Shown piece after piece: positions 9,701-12,256 of a stretch of DNA of 12,256 bases. The position numbers and the translations under genes were made by a program. Where the stretch lies: the NCBI GenBank assembly GCA_945865355.1, contig CAMBDN010000058.1:1-12256 (forward strand), read 5' to 3'. Source of the stretch: Legionella genomosp. 1. GTDB taxonomy: Bacteria; Pseudomonadota; Gammaproteobacteria; Legionellales; Legionellaceae. The number at the start of each line of letters is the position of its first letter. The stretch's first letter is position 1. The notes below the pieces were generated by a model. That model was not told the DNA's origin and searched no databases. It saw nothing but the letters and a program-made list of their open reading frames with translations.

Positions 9701-12019
9701 ATCGTCAGCAGCTATTTTTTCTTCATCTCCTGGCGCATCGTGATCAACAGCAGCGCCATCATCCATCGCTGGAACTGTGTCTGCAAAATCACTGGTCTCT
9801 TTAATCGACTTGATCAATTTTTGCGCCGCCTGGAGATGGCGATTATGTAAGATGACATTATTTAACTGTAGATAGATAGCCCGAAGCTCACGGACGTCTT
9901 CAGCAATATTTTCTTTTTGTTCTAACTCTGGAATAACAATCAAGCCCACCCAATTGTAATCTAAGGCATAGCGAGTTAATTGAGTTAGAAACGCTTTGAA
10001 TGCGACTTTATCGTCAAGACAATCCGTTAGAGTAATTTTATCAAAGCGTTTAAGATTATCGATTTCTACTAATAATTCAATGAATGCACGATCATTGGCT
10101 GGCTGATAAGAAATGCCCAACTCACTGAATGGAAAATAAGACCCTGTGCGCAAATGAGTGATCAACGCCTGTAAATAAGGCCGAACCTCATGTGCTTGGT
10201 ATGCCGCATAAAAGGCAGGTTGATAAAGGCCATATACCCGCTCAATGAGCTCACGCTCATTCTCATCTTTTAGCAACGCCAAAACCGCCTGCAAGCCCAT
10301 CAGCCCCATTTCTGCAACACAGCGTTTAAAAAATTTATTCCCTTCCGATGGCTGCAATAAATCCGGTTGATTACGCAGATGCAATAACCAGTGTTTTGCG
10401 GCTTGCTTCCAATAGTCATCAATCATTGGCGGACGGTAACCACTTTCTGCTAACCAGCGGTTACGAGCAAAAGTCGGTATAAGTTGCGTGCGAATTTCTT
10501 CAAGAGACGCGTTGTTATTGACCTTGAATTCAGTGATATAAGCGTTTTCACTGAGCGTCGCAATAACAAACTCTTTCTCGTCTCGATTTAAGTTAAAATG
10601 GGTGGGTAAATTGATTTCCAAAATGCGTTTTTTGGCCATGGCACGAATCAGCGTAAGCACCATCATAACAGCCATATACTCTTCTTCGGTGCCCGCTCGA
10701 GGTACATCATAAGGTATTTTTCTTAACAAAGAAGAATTAGTACCCGTTTCTCTACAAACCGCGTCATGCGCTCGCTCTAATTCATAGATATCAATATAAC
10801 CCGGTACATTCAGTGATATGGTTGTGCCATCCGCCGATTCTGTTAACAGTATAGGGTCAGTATTTCGTAATATCGTTTTACTAAAACCAGGTGGCAAGGT
10901 ACTTAACGACTTATTAAAAAATGGCTTTATATCAGGATTAGTCCACCCTTCTGTCTCACTAATCTGAATAGCTGCGGCAATATCACCGGGTCTAAAAGTA
11001 TGCCCTGCCAATTTACCAAGAGCCGCTGCGTAGCTTAGCATTACTAGCGCGCGTCCACCGGTAAAGGCATTGCTAGTAATATCACTACTATAGCCTATGT
11101 CTGAAAATGAATTTGAGGCAATTCGTCGAAAAGCTGGCGTACAAAATTCATCAACCTCTCTTTCTTTCATCCTAAAGGTTAGGCTAGAGGAGTCACCTCC
11201 CGTTTGCACGAAATTGTAATGTTGCACTAATGCAGCAAAGTCAGCATTAACATCGAAGTTCCAAGCTTTGGTGATTTTATTATCCAACCAAGCCAAAGCC
11301 GTATAGCCCGTTGAAGGCAAGCTATTCGCTCCCGAATCAATAAATCGATTAATATTGACCGAAAGCCCAGCTTCAAGCTCTCTTTTTTCACGCTCAGTTA
11401 GCGCTGTTTCACAATATACAACTGGATTATCTACATCAGTGAGATTAACAACACCCCACTTGGGAGCGCCTTTCAAATCGCGGTTAAAATTGACGATTAA
11501 TGCTTGATGAGTATATTTGAGCGTATCCGCATCGAGTGCTGGTAAATCCCCCAAATGTACGACAGAGATAGACGGGAAGTGACTACCAAAAGAATTTTTC
11601 TTCAGATGCTCCAACCCTTGTATTGCTCTCATCATATCGATAAAGGTAACTGGATCGGCCATCTTTAGCGTACTGGTTGCCATCTTTTCTAAGAAACCTA
11701 TCTGAATCGAAGGTCGAGGTCCTACTGGTGGCACAAAAACCAAATTTTTTAAGACCATTTCTTTGATCGTTACATCACTTTGCAACAATTCATGAAGTTT
11801 TTTAACCACCTCATTAACCGTATATAGGCCTTCCAAGCGCTCCATACACGCTGCAAACAACTCGATGTAACTTCCCACAGCAATCTCTTTGGATGACTCA
11901 CTATTTAGTGCATCCAGCTTAAAAATATCACTGAAATGCTTATCAAGCGCTTGGGCAATAATTTCAAAATTATCAACATCATATTTGGCTTTTAATTGAG
12001 GAAACGTTTCTGCGTACAT
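800..12019 (-). CDS. Giant SecA-like DEAD-motor protein (3,739 aa), candidate Dot/Icm type IV effector
   Basis: One intact reading frame runs from ATG (12019-12017) to TAG (802-800). The start is well bounded: an in-frame TAG lies at 12067-12065, no better start lies between, and AGG sits 9 nt upstream of the ATG. There is no signal peptide and no clear membrane segment. Seen in order: a helical N-terminus (1-150), a mixed alpha/beta region (150-290), an LRR-like segment (465-523), an acidic linker (745-777), a glutamine tract (804-824), a long helical-repeat-like region (about 1030-1950), a SecA-type ATPase core (about 1960-2575), further helical sequence, three 45-residue repeats (3144-3278) and a helical C-terminus. 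Housekeeping SecA is about 900 residues and drives Sec export; this protein is four times longer, shares only the motor, and lacks the SecA C-terminal zinc-binding tail. A PmrA box upstream and the C-terminal composition suggest an effector translocated by the Dot/Icm system, but that is inference. I do not recognise a named gene. Confidence 0.95.
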   Translation of the reverse strand: MYAETFPQLKAKYDVDNFEIIAQALDKHFSDIFKLDALNSESSKEIAVGSYIELFAACMERLEGLYTVNEVVKKLHELLQSDVTIKEMVLKNLVFVPPVGPRPSIQIGFLEKMATSTLKMADPVTFIDMMRAIQGLEHLKKNSFGSHFPSISVVHLGDLPALDADTLKYTHQALIVNFNRDLKGAPKWGVVNLTDVDNPVVYCETALTEREKRELEAGLSVNINRFIDSGANSLPSTGYTALAWLDNKITKAWNFDVNADFAALVQHYNFVQTGGDSSSLTFRMKEREVDEFCTPAFRRIASNSFSDIGYSSDITSNAFTGGRALVMLSYAAALGKLAGHTFRPGDIAAAIQISETEGWTNPDIKPFFNKSLSTLPPGFSKTILRNTDPILLTESADGTTISLNVPGYIDIYELERAHDAVCRETGTNSSLLRKIPYDVPRAGTEEEYMAVMMVLTLIRAMAKKRILEINLPTHFNLNRDEKEFVIATLSENAYITEFKVNNNASLEEIRTQLIPTFARNRWLAESGYRPPMIDDYWKQAAKHWLLHLRNQPDLLQPSEGNKFFKRCVAEMGLMGLQAVLALLKDENERELIERVYGLYQPAFYAAYQAHEVRPYLQALITHLRTGSYFPFSELGISYQPANDRAFIELLVEIDNLKRFDKITLTDCLDDKVAFKAFLTQLTRYALDYNWVGLIVIPELEQKENIAEDVRELRAIYLQLNNVILHNRHLQAAQKLIKSIKETSDFADTVPAMDDGAAVDHDAPGDEEKIAADDGPDGLERVIGRALDSLDPDASWPLKKGGVVQLQLQQQQQIQQTRQVQQQQQKVRAQVLEEAISGQLVDYNNIDRLLEKYFDEFRRENKIYDNCATLKFADETLLQGLFHTWVNANPKVEARQVIHQMTLDAAKALLRKHRILSSGLNPDNLPKGFFTQRSKDGHLILCYSPELAYVTTPNALTIDLDTRLPEAEFWEGDFRQFDLRKYLGEVGPIDQLDWQYMILFAQLQPVKNYSDDFETFCAQNPRVASVAGFADQRAKIIKNWRVFLQAWQYAGMDGVKAFLAKPAASLTLPLSAAREILLRKQSDQLQDWVGSVGATFDEDYLRALGQVYYRYGDEGVAVLLAKFRQIDMNLGRAFYEQYTRHVVKASKNFNCFMSEAFFSTMDEMIRNLRPAAAEGNKRVWQTIMARHMYSIGWENIEKLWLGFDYFLAELAQMGLRLEGHEFDEIDPENMLVAMDRILESLRHIPQLEKQQSFLLTMARMDRTHGGVHYALQHEGFKYFNAELELYGFVREQTYAPDLMEIYSWSDAEASIKMKRALASKARFSFEAYNVLSERLGNDRVESRHQLMWLLHLQYPATDIDATLAMMDRVDPAIFAMVAEHLHEVVYRLGHSNIAVNLEAMVEFSAFIRARPELGISHLIQHYSHGTLLEAVSILWQSKRSSPASLEQLIALFAARTRKEAGYSEYFYREGYKLATLLGASDEARLQAFYLATKGARPVVQNELRLLITQLFSVDYNPETSNLAALSDPANWDSLLHCIEEMSANPTMTAEKRIAFIEELSTKGIVFKYSKRGEFRALNATEEDRPEGLGFFVDHEDRLLEFMRAHIAVPVEGDAQDALQPIVRFLKVLQLNRTYLNEIEPLLATLEQTKPGLYWSASYFYGLLRALQPDDNKTSFPISLLKVMLQEALIGAKELDGVQKDFPQELATTLQIILKNRTFNRNEQSLLCQIALREFNWQNSSELLTRIMTTLAADGFANGRGYALEILARCKSTVELAHQFENCRWLLQSQSTEPVVVRHWTKTSALWLKALSARQSEEALFAKIQSGTIASDPEKQALILHIVAWSSLYPGLKGTEAYEYELDKKAPKLADRLGDMETADLIKIATCYPHQPSPSADDLVRMMKKRKRDDAQDWDGLLDAFMRKPYPEPRADYGAVALTRDADLQRMLALTQISRGHQRRPLSTEHTAELTLIFSYLKRLENGEMKVAGSNKAIYEMNQEELAAAFKRLSEASTARPHDDLLRSQVWAVLFEVLARTTRKYPHLAQQFALIANDVCIDANSRVLQLATGEGKSHFVALRAARHAGLGKTVDVCTAKRTLAERDLEDYDGMFQYLGLTTAYIHPKSTRDTYVNSQIRYSTTGDLSLFLDEQSYSGQPIEIDPAKRVVLIDEFDFVLYDEGRKTQYNYARPTGKTPKQMTWFYQVVNDFYTQGKERGLINVSVLRPINQNVLAAFTQTLLHEVGDNEEKQAIVASLLRDPLQLVQWLQSAHEAHELEWGVGFTVRDEFIQVGEESYPMREIIPLSSDNQKMVGSTFSAGVQQLLAVRLNKEAKANHEPQNFHIHPESHIISSQVASQRMQQLWGRWEGFSGTISAAQATELHTEQGTEVLHVPTNQLDLRHWHKPLFFASSVVGKTDVDKRLDAIVKQIRICLEKKQSILFSCRNDKQVTELEEQLRGRLNEAELANFIFYTNEDKRSPGDVLDDKRGQESWRGGKKQHGVVLVASGFGRGDNVGVEAVFLLDVNDTNDMLQKGGRTARNGEEGEVFRFFLNKDLETDEAYLRAVLEASAADVNMVDIDNELEEIPAGDANARRFESVMLLREYVFSLQNAANQGYHHATAQLSSWGMKLLGAVSDPTLRHNSMLNFSSRLKRLEKRWIQVSSDPGMGVANKIEAIEQAIMAESEVFAERYAAALGEGADVEVTPFALAERRATETKLVVTAVPKLTPRDRAIASICSVLTRLSDLKLDDPRVAQIPEYLAALAGDEHLEHDGSGEAIDLVSFHTMRLQKFAEQITYCKSVKQFVDSLEIAAEQAANPSKTLKEARDAVGNGIDASNLFNEVSDSVRVQFDKAIEQLLPGLQEQLMMFLCSNSWLSGTGRIEQVLPIVEHLGKFSPADQQMWGEEYIEQMGHLLHEMPADLLALRFKHSKPMSVRQFDALWHVARRYSADNSQLVAHLSFLGDVIEPDPEQRLRLLTKWEAWSRGMNTEQAGSFLTSFSSVMQGFEEGLDWDIFVSLVNKTNDWWNKGGESKYQGDLLSLWHQLSAKGAMKPVAVPVLNQFVKWGVSFAGKEWYQLLMRSLVLPVEQLETHQKQIESLWTELEQTKGKKSEKLQRYSDCLNGLQVFYRLPEERISALKGPLLNLGGDRFIRTMTMMHEHSALLIERPELAAVMVDIMEDNTLSTEQIEQFSERFARGMRMMSGHNALLTERPEVVTAIVDLIKDKTLAQEQFDQLAERFDRLMEVMQANRVLLNAMPGFVTAILGYMKDKTLTNTQVNQLAEVLLYAAKYQQSEHGTGRLERLLAGVDAYKADSEGLSILLELYGKEPTFIEEPLFDGIVEHLKGHDDAAVRSQVADMAMLFYSAVRESDGDLVNMTQRASIKAMFQFHNNSEAVRNQRILFMHLLNKRVFETGGLPAQKGEYQWSKSWNDYLLNHGFKAYVQDTQAILEQPRIAQPQMKRDLTVSQQRGLLKLTDELSLIGSRAPRVAHNTFLLKLDLADLQANYQGSWFKSRERVEQANQLGQTVTSILSSPNEGMEQTRYQSVLEAIHAAKIAAMESDLIQNRSRWFKINRSGKSRYFETLTKMQDMVLRHWTNDVGNILQFQEYQKYHHREFNDLVVCLQTAVQQQMAEIQLRADYVRDRSLLRGWDSFFGHGPELTAKLEPLHRLLSELTQRDGKASLTSAEVRGLMDHLRRDVSKLPGHLVTLANELLERGVALEKHLDEQADFIRSGSYSLGGVPA
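803..907 (-). other. C-terminal tail compatible with a Dot/Icm secretion signal
   Basis: The last 35 residues have Val at position -3, a run rich in Ser and Gly over the last 11 residues (GSYSLGGVPA), and glutamates at -18, -23, -29 and -32, just upstream of where E-block residues usually fall. Legionella and Coxiella effectors commonly carry a hydrophobic residue at -3 or -4, small or polar residues near the end, and an acidic block about 10-18 residues from the end. The match is good for the hydrophobic and small residues and only partial for the E-block, which sits further in than usual. Confidence 0.35.
2186..2590 (-). repeat. Three tandem 45-residue (135-bp) protein repeats inside the giant gene
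   Basis: Residues 3144-3188, 3189-3233 and 3234-3278 are three back-to-back units of exactly 45 residues with no gaps. The shared pattern is RF.R.M..M......LL...P...........M/I.D.TL...Q..Q..E. Units 1 and 2 are the most alike (RFIRTMTMM / RFARGMRMM, ALLIERPE / ALLTERPE, TLSTEQIEQ / TLAQEQFDQ); unit 3 has drifted (RFDRLMEVM, KDKTLTNTQVNQLAE). The pattern predicts two or three amphipathic helices per unit, as in a solenoid. No recognised repeat family comes to mind. The sequence before (ending LLNLGGD) and after (VLLYAAKYQQ) does not clearly continue the array. Confidence 0.9.
4295..6142 (-). other. SecA-type ATPase (DEAD-motor) core domain of the giant protein
   Basis: The conserved SecA motor motifs appear in the right order. 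A Q-motif-like segment AQQFALIANDV lies around residues 2043-2053. Walker A is ATGEGKS (2065-2071; SecA has KTGEGKT). TAKRTLAERD (2092-2101) matches SecA TVNDYLAxRD. RYSTTGD (2134-2140) matches SecA YGTNNE. Walker B is DEFD (2167-2170; SecA DEVD). FSGTISAA (2365-2372) matches SecA MTGTA, followed by PTN (2389-2391). The second RecA lobe holds SILFSCRN (2434-2441), GFGRGDN (2503-2509; SecA MAGRGTD) and GGRTARNGEEG (2530-2540; SecA RGRAGRQGDPG). All catalytic residues appear intact, so ATP hydrolysis is expected. The spacing from DEFD to SGT is about 200 residues, enough for a domain the size of the SecA preprotein cross-linking domain. The boundaries given are approximate. Confidence 0.88.
9548..9610 (-). 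other. Glutamine-rich tract in the giant protein
   Basis: Residues 804-824 contain 15 glutamines out of 21, including two runs of five, with interspersed L, I, V, T and R. The codons mix CAA and CAG, so this is not a pure trinucleotide expansion. It follows an acidic low-complexity linker (residues about 745-777, rich in D, E, A and G) and leads into a helical stretch (KVRAQVLEEAI). Such tracts are typical of coiled-coil linkers that divide large effector-like proteins into separate modules; here it separates the N-terminal module from the solenoid and motor part. Confidence 0.9.
10451..10627 (-). other. Leucine-rich-repeat-like segment of the giant protein
   Basis: Residues 465-523 read RILEINLPTHFNLNRDEKEF, then VIATLSENAYITEFKVNNNA, then SLEEIRTQLIPTFARNRWLA. 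The core, a helix followed by EN..IT.F.VNNNA, follows the ribonuclease-inhibitor-type LRR pattern (L..N..L..L.L..N). Only about one and a half to two units are visible, so it may be an LRR remnant or a capping structure, not a full repeat domain. This assignment is made by eye. Confidence 0.35.
11150..11572 (-). other. Region faintly resembling a degenerate CE-clan (Ulp/YopJ-like) cysteine peptidase
   Basis: Residues 150-290 show a strand pattern ALIVNFN (173-179), PKWGVVNLT (186-194) and PVVYCET (199-205), followed by a long helical spacer and VQTGGDSSS (271-279). CE-clan peptidases show strands around an H-W pair, then Y.DS, then Q....DCG. Here His would be replaced by Lys187 before Trp188, and the catalytic Cys by Ser near 277, so even if the fold is right the protein would be inactive as a protease. 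It is a weak, by-eye similarity and may be coincidence. Confidence 0.2.
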
Positions 12020-12028
12020 GATAACTAG

Positions 12029-12031
12029 CCT
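12029..12031 (-). promoter_or_regulatory. Weak ribosome binding site of the giant gene
   Basis: On the minus strand the ATG is preceded by ATAGG, then 9 bases (CTAGTTATC). The AGG core is short but in a usable position and is the only purine-rich match in the roughly 25-nt predicted leader. It supports the ATG at 12019 as the start. Confidence 0.5.
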
Positions 12032-12050
12032 ATTTTTAGGGTAAATAACG

Positions 12051-12094
12051 AATATTAATGGAGTCTAATTACTTAATATTAATGTAATATTAAG
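12051..12094 (-). promoter_or_regulatory. PmrA box with downstream -10: promoter of the giant gene
   Basis: Reading the minus strand, CTTAATATT (12094-12086), two bases AC, then ATTAATATT (12083-12075) form a tandem repeat matching the Legionella/Coxiella PmrA consensus cTTAATatT-N2-cTTAATatT at 17 of 18 positions. A -10-like TAATAT (12057-12052, 4 of 6 consensus) follows 17 bp after the second half-site, so the box occupies the -35 region, as expected for a response regulator that activates by contacting RNA polymerase. Transcription would start near 12045, giving a leader of about 26 nt. PmrA controls many Dot/Icm components and effectors. The same DNA is also an 11-bp inverted repeat (12070-12080 and 12086-12096, 5-nt spacer), so binding in either orientation is conceivable. 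Confidence 0.7.
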
Positions 12095-12256
12095 TAGAAT
12101 CGATCTTATTCCGACAGTGTGCCGCATTTTCACACACTTGATGTTTTTTTTCTAGGATTTGTTGATAATCAATTCATTAGGATGATAATGAGATCAGATA
12201 ATGATGTGGGGTTGGCGTGTAGCAGAGCACTACCATTAAGTTAAGGCATTTTTTTA

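Noticed and set aside
12116..12151. Plus-strand hairpin AGTGTG/CACACT followed by eight T residues, looking like an intrinsic terminator
   Set aside because: The stem is only 6 bp with an 11-nt loop, the T-run starts 5 nt after the stem, and no plus-strand gene precedes it. More likely an AT-rich tract upstream of the promoter.
12195..12256. Stretch with ATGATGTGGGGTTGG and GTAGCAGAGCACTACC followed by a T-run, recalling the 3' half of a 5S rRNA or a tRNA arm
   Set aside because: Neither the cloverleaf nor the 5S helices can be completed, and the window ends there. The resemblance is too weak to annotate without the adjoining sequence.

Overview
This window reads as a piece of a moderately AT-rich gammaproteobacterial genome, most likely an intracellular member of the Legionellales (the Legionella, Coxiella and Berkiella group). 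The main clue is the DNA upstream of the dominant gene. It has a near-perfect tandem PmrA box (CTTAATATT-AC-ATTAATATT, minus strand) placed 17 bp from a plausible -10 element. In Legionella and Coxiella this arrangement marks promoters of Dot/Icm type IV secretion genes and effectors. The assignment rests on this motif and on protein architecture; there is no rRNA or housekeeping marker in the window to confirm it.

The layout is simple, and both genes lie on the minus strand. Positions 12020-12256 are an upstream regulatory region with the PmrA box, a -10 and a weak ribosome binding site. Positions 800-12019 are one uninterrupted 3,739-codon gene for a giant, apparently soluble protein of roughly 420 kDa. 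Positions 572-799 are an intergenic spacer with a double-hairpin palindromic element and the putative promoter of the next gene. Positions 1-571 encode the first 190 residues of a family 2 glycosyltransferase of the polyprenol-phosphate mannosyltransferase (DPM1-like) type, cut by the window edge.

The giant protein is the notable object. It carries a complete SecA-type DEAD motor core at about residues 1960-2575: TGEGKS Walker A, DEFD Walker B, SGT motif, PTN segment and GRTARNG arginine-finger motif. This core is embedded in about 3,000 residues of mostly helical sequence. N-terminal to it are a region faintly like a degenerate CE-clan (Ulp/YopJ-like) peptidase, an LRR-like segment, an acidic linker and a glutamine tract. 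C-terminal to it are three exact-length 45-residue tandem repeats and a C-terminus compatible with a Dot/Icm export signal. It is not the housekeeping SecA. The best reading is a PmrA-controlled candidate effector built around a repurposed SecA-like ATPase; its activity and host target cannot be read from the sequence. The two genes show no evident functional link and probably have separate promoters.
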